From positions 71,383-135,382 of the forward strand of contig NZ_JNWK01000021.1 of NCBI RefSeq assembly GCF_000716445.1: 64,000 bases of DNA. The letters are read 5' to 3'. Both the position numbers and the translations under genes were made by a program. Below are positions 41,795-49,682 of the stretch, one piece after another (the first letter of the stretch is position 1; the number at the start of each line of letters is the position of its first letter). Origin of the DNA: Streptomyces wedmorensis. Its GTDB lineage: Bacteria > Actinomycetota > Actinomycetes > Streptomycetales > Streptomycetaceae. Under the pieces are notes generated by a model that searched no databases, was not told where the DNA came from, and saw only the letters and a program-made list of their open reading frames with translations.

Positions 41795-42721
41795 GTGCTG
41801 GGTCCCGTGATCCTCGCCGCGTCGCGCAGCGACAAGATGCGCCGTCTCGTGTCGGCCGCCCCCGGGACCAAGCAGGTCGTCGCCCGCTTCATCGCCGGTG
41901 AGACGGTCGACGACGTCGTCCCGATCGTGTCCGAGCTGAGCGCCCGCGGCCTGGAGGTCACCCTCGACGTCGTCGGTGAGGACATCACCACCGTCGAGCA
42001 GTCGTACGCCGCCCGGGACGCCTACCTGGAGCTCATCGGCCGCCTCAAGGAGCTGGGCCTCGGCGCCCGCGCCGAGATGTCCGTCAAGCTGTCGATGTTC
42101 GGCCAGTCGCTGGAGAACGGCCACGAGCTGGCCCTGGCGAACGTCCGCCCGGTCGTCGAGGCCGCCGCCGAGATCGGCACCACCGTCACCCTGGACGCCG
42201 AGGACCACACCACCCTCGACTCGATGTTCGCCATCCACGAGGAGCTGCGGAAGTCCTTCCCGCAGACCGGCTGCGTCATCCAGGCGTACCTCTTCCGCAC
42301 CGAGGACGACGCCCGCCGCCTGGCCGCCAACGGCTCCCGCGTCCGGATCGTGAAGGGCGCCTACAAGGAGCCCGCCTCCGTCGCCATCCAGGACAAGCCC
42401 GAGATCGACAAGGCGTACGTCCGGATCATGAAGATCCTGATGGACGGCGAGGGCTACCCGATGATCGGCTCGCACGACCCCCGCCTGATCTCCATCGGAC
42501 AGGAGCTGGCCCGCCGCGCCGGCCGCAAGCTGGACGAGTACGAGTTCCAGATGCTGTACGGCATCCGGAGCGAGGAGCAGACCCGTCTCGCCGCCGAGGG
42601 GCACCGCATGCGCGTCTACACCGCGTACGGCACCGACTGGTACGGCTACTTCATGCGCCGCCTCGCGGAGAAGCCGGCCAACCTGCTCTTCTTCGTCCGC
42701 TCCATCCTCACCAAGGGCTGA
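41795..42721 (+). CDS. Proline dehydrogenase (monofunctional)
   Basis: This 308-residue FAD enzyme oxidises proline to pyrroline-5-carboxylate. It is the short barrel-only form. Family motifs include LSMFGQSLENGHELALANVRP, the RLRIVKGAYKE-type motif (RVRIVKGAYKEPASVA, about residues 182-197), IGSHDPRLI and the substrate-binding FQMLYGIRSE and VYTAYGTDWYGYFMRRLAE segments. GTG follows GGAGG by seven bases. It is followed after 30 bases by the P5C dehydrogenase gene, forming a two-gene proline catabolic operon. Confidence 0.94.
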   Translation: MLGPVILAASRSDKMRRLVSAAPGTKQVVARFIAGETVDDVVPIVSELSARGLEVTLDVVGEDITTVEQSYAARDAYLELIGRLKELGLGARAEMSVKLSMFGQSLENGHELALANVRPVVEAAAEIGTTVTLDAEDHTTLDSMFAIHEELRKSFPQTGCVIQAYLFRTEDDARRLAANGSRVRIVKGAYKEPASVAIQDKPEIDKAYVRIMKILMDGEGYPMIGSHDPRLISIGQELARRAGRKLDEYEFQMLYGIRSEEQTRLAAEGHRMRVYTAYGTDWYGYFMRRLAEKPANLLFFVRSILTKG

Positions 42722-42751
42722 GCCCACCTCTCACAAGGAGTATCGAGACTC

Positions 42752-44383
42752 ATGGACGCTGTCACCCAGGTCCCCGCTCCGGTCAACGAGCCGGTGCACA
42801 GCTACGCCCCCGGTTCCCCCGAGCGCCTCCGCCTGGAGACCAAGCTCAAGGAGCTGGCCGAGAACCCGCGCGAGCTGCCGATGACCATCGGCGGCGTGAA
42901 GCGCCTCGGCGGCGGCGAGGAGTTCAAGGTCGTCCAGCCGCACAACCACAAGGCCGTCATCGGCACCTTCCGCGGCGCCACCGAGCAGGACGCCCAGGAC
43001 GCGATCGACGCGGCCCTGGACGCGGCCCCGGCCTGGCGCGCGATGTCCTTCGACGACCGCGCCGCGATCATCCTGCGCGCCGCCGAGCTGCTCGCCGGCC
43101 CGTGGCGCGAGACGCTGGCCGCGTCCACCATGCTCGGCCAGTCCAAGACCGCCCAGCAGGCCGAGATCGACACCCCGTGCGAGCTCGTCGACTTCTGGCG
43201 CTTCAACGTGGCGTACGCCCGCCAGATCCTGGCCGAGCAGCCGCCGGCGAACTCCCCGGGTGTGTGGAACCGTCTGGACCACCGCCCGCTGGAGGGCTTC
43301 GTCTACGCGATCACGCCGTTCAACTTCACGGCCATCGCGGGCAACCTGCCCACCGCCCCCGCCCTCATGGGCAACGTGGTGGTCTGGAAGCCGTCCCCGA
43401 CGCAGACGCACTCCGCCGTGCTCCTCATGGAGCTCCTGGAGGAGGCCGGCCTGCCGAAGGGCGTCATCAACCTGGTGACCGGTGACGGCATCGCCGTCTC
43501 CGAGGTGGCCCTGAACCACCGCGACCTGGCCGGCATCCACTTCACCGGCTCGACCAAGACCTTCCAGCACCTGTGGAAGACGGTCGGCAACAACATCGAG
43601 AAGTACCGCGCGTACCCGCGGATCGTCGGCGAGACCGGCGGCAAGGACTTCGTCGTCGCGCACCCCAGCGCCGACCGCGCGATCCTGAAGACCGCGCTGA
43701 CCCGCGGCTCCTTCGAGTTCCAGGGCCAGAAGTGCTCCGCGTCCTCGCGTGCGTACATCCCGGCGTCCATCTGGAACGACGGCTTCAAGGACGAGTTCGC
43801 GGCCGAGGTCGACGGCATCACCATGGGTGACGTCACCGACCTGTCGAACTTCATCGGCGCCGTCATCGACGAGCGTTCGTTCGCCAAGAACAAGGCCGCG
43901 ATCGACCGTGCCGCGGCCGACCCGAGCTGCACGATCATCGCGGGTGGCACCTACGACGACTCGGTGGGCTACTTCGTCCGCCCGACCGTCATCGCCTGCA
44001 CCGACCCGGAGAACGAGGTCTTCAAGGCCGAGTACTTCGGCCCGATCCTCGCGATCCACGTCTACGAGGACGACGCGTACGACGAGATGCTGACCCAGAT
44101 GGAGTCGGTCTCGGACTACGCCCTCACCGGCTCGGTCATCTCCGGCGACCGTGCCGCCGCCGCGTACACGATGGAGAAGCTCCGCTTCGCCGCGGGCAAC
44201 TTCTACATCAACGACAAGTCGACCGGCGCCGTCGTCGGCCAGCAGCCCTTCGGTGGCGGCCGCGCCTCGGGTACGAACGACAAGGCCGGCGCCCCGCAGA
44301 ACCTGATGCGCTGGACGCTGACCCGCGCCATCAAGGAGACGCTGGTCCCGCCGACCGAGTACGGCTACCCCCACATGGGCTGA
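42752..44383 (+). CDS. pruA: L-glutamate gamma-semialdehyde (P5C) dehydrogenase
   Basis: This 543-residue aldehyde dehydrogenase finishes proline breakdown by oxidising glutamate semialdehyde to glutamate with NAD+. The catalytic cysteine is in FQGQKCSASSRAY (about residue 329), and the general-base glutamate is in VGETGGKDF (about 295). NAD-binding segments include ITPFNFTAIAGN and FTGSTKTF. An AAGGAG site lies 10 bases before the ATG. The mRNA ends at a strong hairpin terminator. Confidence 0.95.
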   Translation: MDAVTQVPAPVNEPVHSYAPGSPERLRLETKLKELAENPRELPMTIGGVKRLGGGEEFKVVQPHNHKAVIGTFRGATEQDAQDAIDAALDAAPAWRAMSFDDRAAIILRAAELLAGPWRETLAASTMLGQSKTAQQAEIDTPCELVDFWRFNVAYARQILAEQPPANSPGVWNRLDHRPLEGFVYAITPFNFTAIAGNLPTAPALMGNVVVWKPSPTQTHSAVLLMELLEEAGLPKGVINLVTGDGIAVSEVALNHRDLAGIHFTGSTKTFQHLWKTVGNNIEKYRAYPRIVGETGGKDFVVAHPSADRAILKTALTRGSFEFQGQKCSASSRAYIPASIWNDGFKDEFAAEVDGITMGDVTDLSNFIGAVIDERSFAKNKAAIDRAAADPSCTIIAGGTYDDSVGYFVRPTVIACTDPENEVFKAEYFGPILAIHVYEDDAYDEMLTQMESVSDYALTGSVISGDRAAAAYTMEKLRFAAGNFYINDKSTGAVVGQQPFGGGRASGTNDKAGAPQNLMRWTLTRAIKETLVPPTEYGYPHMG

Positions 44384-44413
44384 CGCCCCCCCGCCTCGTA
44401 GAGGCCCCCTGAC

Positions 44414-44456
44414 ACCGCCCCCCTCCTCGGTCCCCCAACTTGAGGACGGGGGCGGT
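44414..44456 (+). terminator. Terminator after the P5C dehydrogenase gene
   Basis: A stem of nine perfect pairs (ACCGCCCCC/GGGGGCGGT), one mismatch and five more pairs (TCCTC/GAGGA) encloses a 13-base loop. TTCTCATT follows. It lies between convergent genes and may serve both. Confidence 0.75.
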
Positions 44457-44492
44457 TCTCATTCTCCGGCGCGTCCGCGGCCCGATGCCCCG

Positions 44493-45374
44493 TCACTGCC
44501 CGACCCGGCGCTTGAGGAAGTCGGCGATCAGGTCCGCGATCGCCGGGGCGTGGGTCTCCAGGGCGAAGTGGCCCGTGGGGAGCAGGTGGATCTCGGCGTC
44601 CGGGAGGTCGCGGCGGAAGGCCTCGGCTCCGGCGGGGACGAAGACCTGGTCGCCCTCGCCCCAGACGGCGAGGAGGGGGACGCGGCTCGTGCGGAAGTAC
44701 TCCTGGAAGGCCGGGTAGAGGGCGAAGTTGGCGCCGTAGTCGGCGATCAGGCCGAGCTGGATCTCGTCCTGGCCGTCGCGGGCCATCAGGGCGGCGTCGT
44801 GGTGCCAGGCGTCGGGGCTCAGACGGTCGCGGTATCCGGCGGGGACGCCGGTCTCGTACTGCCACTTGATGCCGTCGAGGGAGCGGATGGCGCGGACCGG
44901 CTCCTCGGTCTCGGGCGTGCGGTTCTCGATGAGGGCGAGGACCGGGGCCCAGGCCTCGGCGCCGAGGCCCTCCTCGTAGGCGTTGCCGTTCTGGGTGACG
45001 ATCGCGGTGATCCGCTCGGGGTGGGCGAGGGCGAGGCGGAGGCCGATCGGGGCACCGTAGTCCTGGATGTAGAGGGCGAACCGGTCCAGGCCGAGGGTCT
45101 CGGTGAACTCGGCGGTCAGTGAAGCCAGTTCGGCGAAGGTGTAGTCGAACTCGGCCGCGGAGGGGGCGGCGCTGCGGCCGAAGCCCAGGTGGTCGGGGGC
45201 GATCAGCCGGTAGTTGTCGGCGAGCAGCGGGATCAGGTCGCGGAACATGTGCGAGCTGGTCGGGAAGCCGTGCAGCAGGAGGAGCACGGGGGCGTCGACC
45301 GGACCGGCCTCGCGGTAGGCGATCTCGTGTCCCCGGACGGTGACGGTGCGGTGGTGGGTCGACAGCACGGACAT
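44493..45374 (-). CDS. Alpha/beta hydrolase with aspartate nucleophile (haloalkane dehalogenase/epoxide hydrolase type)
   Basis: This 293-residue protein has the HGFPTSSHMFRDL oxyanion loop, the nucleophile elbow IQDYGAPIG with aspartate in place of serine (about residue 105), the acid in VWGEGDQVF and the histidine in LPTGHFALETH. The aspartate nucleophile places it with dehalogenases and epoxide hydrolases. The residue after it is Tyr rather than the halide-binding Trp of typical haloalkane dehalogenases, so the reaction is uncertain. ATG at 45374 follows AAGGGG. It is divergent from the AAC(2')-like gene with shared repeats between. Confidence 0.82.
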   Translation of the reverse strand: MSVLSTHHRTVTVRGHEIAYREAGPVDAPVLLLLHGFPTSSHMFRDLIPLLADNYRLIAPDHLGFGRSAAPSAAEFDYTFAELASLTAEFTETLGLDRFALYIQDYGAPIGLRLALAHPERITAIVTQNGNAYEEGLGAEAWAPVLALIENRTPETEEPVRAIRSLDGIKWQYETGVPAGYRDRLSPDAWHHDAALMARDGQDEIQLGLIADYGANFALYPAFQEYFRTSRVPLLAVWGEGDQVFVPAGAEAFRRDLPDAEIHLLPTGHFALETHAPAIADLIADFLKRRVGQ

Positions 45375-45377
45375 CGT

Positions 45378-45462
45378 TCTAACCCCTTGGTTGCGTGTCA
45401 CTGGTTATGGCACGACTCAACCAGGTCACCTCTAACCTGTCAATGGCATTTAAAGGGTTAGA
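45378..45462. promoter_or_regulatory. Three TCTAACC heptamers in a divergent promoter region
   Basis: TCTAACC occurs at 45378-45384 and 45431-45437, and its complement GGTTAGA at 45456-45462. The last two form an inverted repeat with an 18-base spacer. The local sequence is unusually AT-rich (GGCATTTAAAGGG). It is a plausible operator for the hydrolase and the acetyltransferase. Confidence 0.5.
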
Positions 45463-45487
45463 AGGGCGCGCGTGGGAGGGTGGGCCC

Positions 45488-46024
45488 ATGACCGTGAGGA
45501 TCGCGCCCACCCATGAACTCGGGGCCGCCCGGCTCCGCTCCGTACGCGAGTTGCTCGACACCGCCTTCGAGGGCGACTTCTCCGACGACGACTGGGACCA
45601 CACCCTCGGCGGCGTCCACGCCTGGACCGAGGACGAGCGGGGCGTCGCCGCCCACGGTGCCGTCGTGCTGCGGCGCCTGCTCCACCGGGGCCGCTCGCAC
45701 CGCGTCGGATACGTCGAAGGGGTCGCCGTGCGGGGCGACCTCAGGCGGCGGGGCCTCGGCGGGGCGGTCATGGCCGAGCTGGAGCGGGTGATCGACGGCG
45801 CGTACGCCTTCGGGGCGCTCAGCGCCTCGGCGGACGGGGCCGCGCTCTACCGGGGGCGCGGCTGGACCCTCTGGGAGGGCCGGCTCGAAGCGCTGGGCCC
45901 CGGGGGGATCGTGCGCCTCGCCGACGACGAGGGGTCCGTCCACCTGTGGCCGGCCGCTGGCCGGGCCCTGCCGGACCCGGCCGATCCGCTGGTCTTCGAC
46001 TGGCGCGACGGCGATCTGACCTGA
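45488..46024 (+). CDS. AAC(2')-I-like aminoglycoside 2'-N-acetyltransferase
   Basis: This 178-residue GNAT protein closely resembles AAC(2')-Ic of Mycobacterium, judged from memory. Shared features in order are AFEGDFSDDDWDHTLGG (about residues 22-38; the mycobacterial protein has AFAGDFTETDWEHTLGG), RRLLHRGRSHRVGYVEGVAVR, GALSASADGAALYRGRGW, DDEGSVHLWP and a C-terminal CDWRAGD-like FDWRDGD. It would acetylate 2'-amino aminoglycosides with acetyl-CoA, though many such chromosomal enzymes have other roles. A GGGAGGG site precedes the ATG at 45488. No antibiotic cluster is next to it. Confidence 0.82.
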   Translation: MTVRIAPTHELGAARLRSVRELLDTAFEGDFSDDDWDHTLGGVHAWTEDERGVAAHGAVVLRRLLHRGRSHRVGYVEGVAVRGDLRRRGLGGAVMAELERVIDGAYAFGALSASADGAALYRGRGWTLWEGRLEALGPGGIVRLADDEGSVHLWPAAGRALPDPADPLVFDWRDGDLT

Positions 46025-46136
46025 GAGTGATCCGACCGGACGGTGCTCTGACCGGACAGTGATCTGCCGTGGCGGCGATCCGCTGTCGCGGCGATCCGCC
46101 GTGGGGGCGGTCAGCTGTCGCCGGGTCCGCGGGGGA

Positions 46137-46856
46137 TCACTTCCCGCGGGTCGCCTCCACGCGGCCGCGGTCCGTTTCCAGCTTGGCCGTGAGCGCGGCC
46201 GTGACGGCACTGCCCAGGGCGATGAAGACCACCGCGTATCCCGGCAGGCCGAGGGCGAAGTAGGCGAGGGAGACCACCACGAACCAGGCGCCGAGCAGCG
46301 CCTTGCCGCGGCGGCTGAGGAACAGCCACTTGCCGGGGGTCGCCGGGACGGAGGGGCGCGCACCGGCGGGGCCGTCGGTCGCCGCCTTCGGGCGCTTGAA
46401 GTAGCCGTACACCAGCCACTCGCCGCACGGTTCCCAGCCCTCCGGCTCCAGTTCGTCGAGGACCCGGGTGCGCCGCCCGCCCTTGATGACCTCGCGGCGG
46501 TACTCCCACGCGAGTGCGACGCCGGGGGCCCGCCGGCAGACGAACCGGCCGAGCGCGTCCAGCGACTCGACCTCCCAGCCCTGGTCGCCGTGGACGGCGA
46601 GCATCCGGCGGTCGTTGAAGAGGTCGGCGGTCCAGGTCCAGTGCTCCGCCGCGCCGTCCGGCTCCCCGGGGGCCGGGGCCAGACCGCCGAGCCCTTCCGC
46701 GAGCCGCGCGGCGGGCCCGAACTCCTCCTCCGGCGAGGTCCCGGTCTCCGCGAGGTGTCCGCGCAGTTCGTCGGTCGTGCGGCCGATCTGCTCCTCGGGC
46801 ACGCCCGCGGCGCGCAGCGCCTCCGTCAGCTCGGCGAAGTAGGCGTCGGTGGTCAT
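46137..46856 (-). CDS. HAAS-like membrane protein partnered with PadR regulator
   Basis: This 239-residue protein starts with a helical, soluble domain typical of proteins found with PadR regulators (YFAELTEALRAAGVPEEQIGRTTDELRGHLAETG, in two parts, residues 6-39). A middle region of about 110 residues is unassigned (DUF2812-like by composition only). Two C-terminal membrane segments lie near residues 188-225 (GAWFVVVSLAYFALGLPGY and VVFIALGSAVTAAL). The start overlaps the PadR stop by four bases (ATGA). Its role is unknown, but such pairs respond to membrane or envelope stress in some bacteria. Confidence 0.72.
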   Translation of the reverse strand: MTTDAYFAELTEALRAAGVPEEQIGRTTDELRGHLAETGTSPEEEFGPAARLAEGLGGLAPAPGEPDGAAEHWTWTADLFNDRRMLAVHGDQGWEVESLDALGRFVCRRAPGVALAWEYRREVIKGGRRTRVLDELEPEGWEPCGEWLVYGYFKRPKAATDGPAGARPSVPATPGKWLFLSRRGKALLGAWFVVVSLAYFALGLPGYAVVFIALGSAVTAALTAKLETDRGRVEATRGK

Positions 46857-47194
46857 GGTGCGGTTCCCCCTGCGTGCAGTCTCGTCTCTACGGCCCGGTG
46901 GAACTCCGTCCAGGCCGCGCCCTCGTCCGTGAGCCGGGTGCGGCCCGCGTCGGTGAGGCGGTAGTAGCGGCGCCCGGGTCCGCGCTCGGCGGCGCGGAAC
47001 TCGGCCTCGACCAGGCCGGCCTGTTCCAGACGGTTCAGTACGGGATAGAGCGTCCCGCCCTTGATCTCGCCGAGTCCCGCCTCGGCGAGCGCCTTGGCGA
47101 TCTCGTACCCGTAACTCTCACCGTCGGTCAGGCAGGAGAGGACGAGCAGGTCGAGGACTCCCTTGAGCCAGCTGGATCTGCGGTCTGCGGCCAT
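46853..47194 (-). CDS. PadR family transcriptional regulator
   Basis: This 113-residue regulator has the PadR winged helix (about residues 6-85): LKGVLDLLVLSCLTDGESYG, then YEIAKALAEAGLGEIKGGTLYPVLNRLEQ in sequence, and RRYYRLTDAGRTRL for the wing. ATG at 47194 is preceded 7 bases away by a -10, so it is probably leaderless; the frame extends 12 codons further. It is the first gene of a two-gene unit with the membrane protein and should repress that unit through the palindrome in its promoter. Confidence 0.88.
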   Translation of the reverse strand: MAADRRSSWLKGVLDLLVLSCLTDGESYGYEIAKALAEAGLGEIKGGTLYPVLNRLEQAGLVEAEFRAAERGPGRRYYRLTDAGRTRLTDEGAAWTEFHRAVETRLHAGGTAP

Positions 47195-47201
47195 GGGGCA
47201 C

Positions 47202-47230
47202 ATCTGATCACTACCTAGGTAGGAATGCAA
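47202..47230 (-). promoter_or_regulatory. PadR operon promoter with a palindromic operator in the spacer
   Basis: Read on the minus strand, -35 TTGCAT (47230-47225) and -10 TCAGAT (47207-47202) are 17 bases apart. The spacer holds the perfect 12-base palindrome CTACCTAGGTAG (47211-47222). A bound dimer there would block RNA polymerase, fitting autorepression by PadR. Confidence 0.65.
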
Positions 47231-47248
47231 TCTAGATAGGGGCGGAAG

Positions 47249-48253
47249 TCATGCGGTGACCAGCATCTTGCCGAGGTTCTCGCCGCTCAGCATCCCCAGA
47301 AACGCGTCCACGAAGTGTTCGAACCCCTTCGCCTCCGTCACGTCCAGCGGCAGCGCCCCGCTGCGCAGGTGCGGCACGGCGAGGTCGTACAGCTCCTCCT
47401 GCGCGTCCATGTGGTTGCGCACCAGGAAGCCCTCCAGGCGGATGCTCTTGCCGACCAGGTCGAAGAGGTTGCGCGGGGCCGGCGGGGGAGTGGAGAGCGA
47501 GTGGTACTGGGCGACCGCGCCGACCCAGGCGATGCGGCCGTACTCGCGCAGCGAGGCGATCGACGCCTCCAGGTGGGCGCCGCCCACCCCGTCCAGAACG
47601 GCGTCGAGCCCCTCCGGCGCGGCCTTCGCGAGCAGCTCCGTGACCGGTCCCTCGTGGTAGTCGAAGGCCGCGTCGAAGCCGATCTCCTCCGTCAGGTACG
47701 CGACCTTGCGGGCCGAGCCCGCGCTGCCGACCAGGCGCCCGGCGCCGAGGAGCCGCGCGATCCGCCCGGCCGCCGTGCCCACCCCTCCGGCGGCCGCCGA
47801 GACGAAGAGGTCCTCGCCCGGCTGGAGCCGGGCGATCCGGGTCAGGCCCACATAGGCCGACAGGCCCGTACCGCCGAGGATGCTCAGATGGGCGGCGAGC
47901 GGGACGCCGGGGCCGAAGTCGGGGACCGGGCGGACCTCGCCGCGGGAGACCAGGGAGTGCGTGCGCCAGCCCTTGCGGTGCAGGACGAGGTCGCCGGGGC
48001 GCAGCGACGGGTCGCGGGAGTCGAGCACCCGGCCCAGGGTGCGGCCCTCCATGGGGGAGTTCAGGGTCCACAGCAGGTCGCTGTCCATCGCCTCGCGGTG
48101 GTACGGGTCGACCGACCACTGGAGGTTCTCGACGAGTGCGGTACCCGGCTCGGGTGCGGGGACCGGGGACTCGACGAAGGCGAAGTCGCCGGGGGTGGGG
48201 AAGCCGTCGGGGCGGGCGGTCTGCTGGACGGTGATCATGGTGTCGTTCGTCAT
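47249..48253 (-). CDS. NADP-dependent oxidoreductase, leukotriene B4 dehydrogenase/CurA type MDR
   Basis: This 334-residue zinc-free medium-chain reductase resembles the prostaglandin/2-alkenal reductase group, which reduces alpha,beta-unsaturated ketones. The cofactor motif is SAAAGGVGTAAGRIA (about residues 147-161). Family marks include SVDPYHREAM, LGGTGLSAYVGL and AVAQYHS. ATG at 48253 was taken. It is divergent from a LysR regulator, which very likely controls it. Confidence 0.87.
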   Translation of the reverse strand: MTNDTMITVQQTARPDGFPTPGDFAFVESPVPAPEPGTALVENLQWSVDPYHREAMDSDLLWTLNSPMEGRTLGRVLDSRDPSLRPGDLVLHRKGWRTHSLVSRGEVRPVPDFGPGVPLAAHLSILGGTGLSAYVGLTRIARLQPGEDLFVSAAAGGVGTAAGRIARLLGAGRLVGSAGSARKVAYLTEEIGFDAAFDYHEGPVTELLAKAAPEGLDAVLDGVGGAHLEASIASLREYGRIAWVGAVAQYHSLSTPPPAPRNLFDLVGKSIRLEGFLVRNHMDAQEELYDLAVPHLRSGALPLDVTEAKGFEHFVDAFLGMLSGENLGKMLVTA

Positions 48254-48293
48254 GCGAGAGACCGTAGGAAGGAATCCCGCCGTCGGGCAGTGG

Positions 48294-48309
48294 GTTGCTC
48301 TCATGCAAC
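48294..48309. promoter_or_regulatory. LysR-type operator candidate GTTGC-N6-GCAAC
   Basis: GTTGC and GCAAC are separated by six bases and satisfy the T-N11-A rule of LysR sites. It lies 40 bases from the reductase start and 45 from the LysR start, in the only intergenic region they share. Confidence 0.6.
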
Positions 48310-48353
48310 GGACCGATCCATGAACGCCGCTCATACTCCGAGGTGGAAGCCCC

Positions 48354-49229
48354 ATGACCGATCTCGCGCCCCGCGAGCTGCGCGTCCTCGTCGCCGTCGG
48401 GAGCGAGGGCGGGTTCTCGGCCGCCGCCGCCGTGCTCGGCATGACCCAGTCCGCCGTCTCCCACTCCGTCCGGACGAGCGAGGGCAAGCTGGGAGCCGTC
48501 CTCTTCGACCGCGGCCGGAACGGCGCGACCCCGACCGAGGCCGGTGTGCGGGCCCTCGGCCACGCCCGCCGGGTGCTGCGGCTCCTGGAGGTGATGGCCG
48601 CCGAGGTGCGCGCCGGTGGCGCCGGGCCCGGTTCCCTGGCGGGTCCGCTGCGGATCGCGGCCTTCCGCAGCGCCGCCCTGCACCTGCTGCCCCGGGCGCT
48701 GGAGCGGCTGACCGCCCGTCACCCGGAGGTCGTGCCCGAGGTGCGGATCGTGCGGGAGGTGGGGCGCGGCACGGCGGGCGAAGTGCTCGACGGGCGGGCC
48801 GACATCGGCATCGCGACCGTCGGGACCACCTCGCCCGTGCCGTCTGGGCTGGTCGGCGGGGTCCTCGTGGAGGAGGGGTACGCGCTGGTGCACCCCGTGG
48901 GCCATCCGGCGCCGCGCACGCTGCCGCTGGTCGACTGGACGGAGAACTGCACCTCGTACACCCGGGAGTGGTGGGCGGCGCAGGAGTGGCTGCCGGCGGC
49001 GACGGTGGAGGCGGAGGACGACGGAGCGGTGCTCTCGATGGTGAGCAGTGGTTTCGGGATGGCCGTGATGCCGGAACTGTCCCTGATCGGAGCGCCGCCC
49101 TCGGTGGAGATCACCGATCTCGGTGCGGAGCGCCCGACCCGCTCCGTCGGCTATGTCACCACCCCTGAACTGGCACGATCCCTCGCCGTCCGGGCTCTGA
49201 TCCGCGAGCTGCGGAGCCGTACGGCCTGA
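48354..49229 (+). CDS. LysR family transcriptional regulator
   Basis: This 291-residue regulator has an N-terminal winged helix (about residues 4-63) with GGFSAAAAVLGMTQSAVSHSV and DRGRNGATPTEAG. The C-terminal co-inducer domain runs from about 90 to 290, with GPLRIAAFRSAALHLLP and GFGMAVMPELSL. It is divergent from the alkenal reductase-like gene. A GAGG site precedes the ATG. It probably activates the reductase when an electrophile or related inducer is present; that is inference from arrangement. Confidence 0.88.
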   Translation: MTDLAPRELRVLVAVGSEGGFSAAAAVLGMTQSAVSHSVRTSEGKLGAVLFDRGRNGATPTEAGVRALGHARRVLRLLEVMAAEVRAGGAGPGSLAGPLRIAAFRSAALHLLPRALERLTARHPEVVPEVRIVREVGRGTAGEVLDGRADIGIATVGTTSPVPSGLVGGVLVEEGYALVHPVGHPAPRTLPLVDWTENCTSYTREWWAAQEWLPAATVEAEDDGAVLSMVSSGFGMAVMPELSLIGAPPSVEITDLGAERPTRSVGYVTTPELARSLAVRALIRELRSRTA

Positions 49230-49460
49230 TCGCCGTCTCAGATAGTAGGAAGTCCGAGTAATTGTGGAGACAGATGCGGCGACCTGCCCTAGCTTTGTAG
49301 AAGCCGAACGTCTCGCTACATCAGCGAATGGCGGTCGAGAGCGCGATGCCCCTGTGCAGGTAACCCCTGCGGCGGCGCTCCCCGCCCCTTCAGGCGCCTT
49401 CGATCACAAGCTGATCTCCGCACATCCGGATCACCAATGATCTCAAGGAGTCGATCCCCC
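49230..49460. other. Intergenic region before the 43-residue gene
   Basis: This 231-base gap is less GC-rich in its first 100 bases (CAGATAGTAGGAAG, GAGTAATTGTGG). A GAGACA-N17-TAGCTT pair around 49266-49294 could be a promoter for the small gene. I see no tRNA or terminator-like structure with confidence. Confidence 0.3.
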
Positions 49461-49592
49461 ATGGCCGTTCAGACCGCCCCCCGCGTCCGCCACTCCGTCA
49501 ACCGTCCCAGCGACGAGGCCCGCCAGAACGCGGCCGCAGCCCTCCAGCGCGCCCTCGACCGTCGCGACAACGGTGGCTCCACCGGCCACTGA
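49461..49592 (+). CDS. 43-residue protein upstream of leuB
   Basis: This short gene encodes a basic, helical peptide (MAVQTAPRVRHSVNRPSDEA at the start, then QNAAAALQRALDRRDN). AAGGAG lies ten bases before the ATG. Codon use is normal for the genome. It contains only two leucine codons, so it is not a leu attenuation leader. Short proteins at this place occur in other Streptomyces, from memory. No function can be given. Confidence 0.6.
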   Translation: MAVQTAPRVRHSVNRPSDEARQNAAAALQRALDRRDNGGSTGH

Positions 49593-49670
49593 CGCGCTCC
49601 GGCGCGACCCTCGTCCGCTGTCCGTTCGTCCACATGGCGGACGGAACGTGTCAGACGATGGGACGAAGAG

Positions 49671-49676
49671 TAGGGT
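49671..49676 (+). promoter_or_regulatory. -10 hexamer TAGGGT of leaderless leuB
   Basis: TAGGGT ends 6 bases before the leuB ATG at 49683. The hexamer is among the most typical for Streptomyces leaderless promoters. Confidence 0.5.
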
Positions 49677-49682
49677 GCCGAC

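Noticed and set aside
44493..45374. Calling the hydrolase a haloalkane dehalogenase
   Set aside because: The nucleophile is Asp, but the neighbouring halide-binding Trp is Tyr. The broader class is safer.
49461..49592. The small gene before leuB as a leucine leader peptide
   Set aside because: Only two leucine codons, a length of 43, and no terminator between it and leuB.
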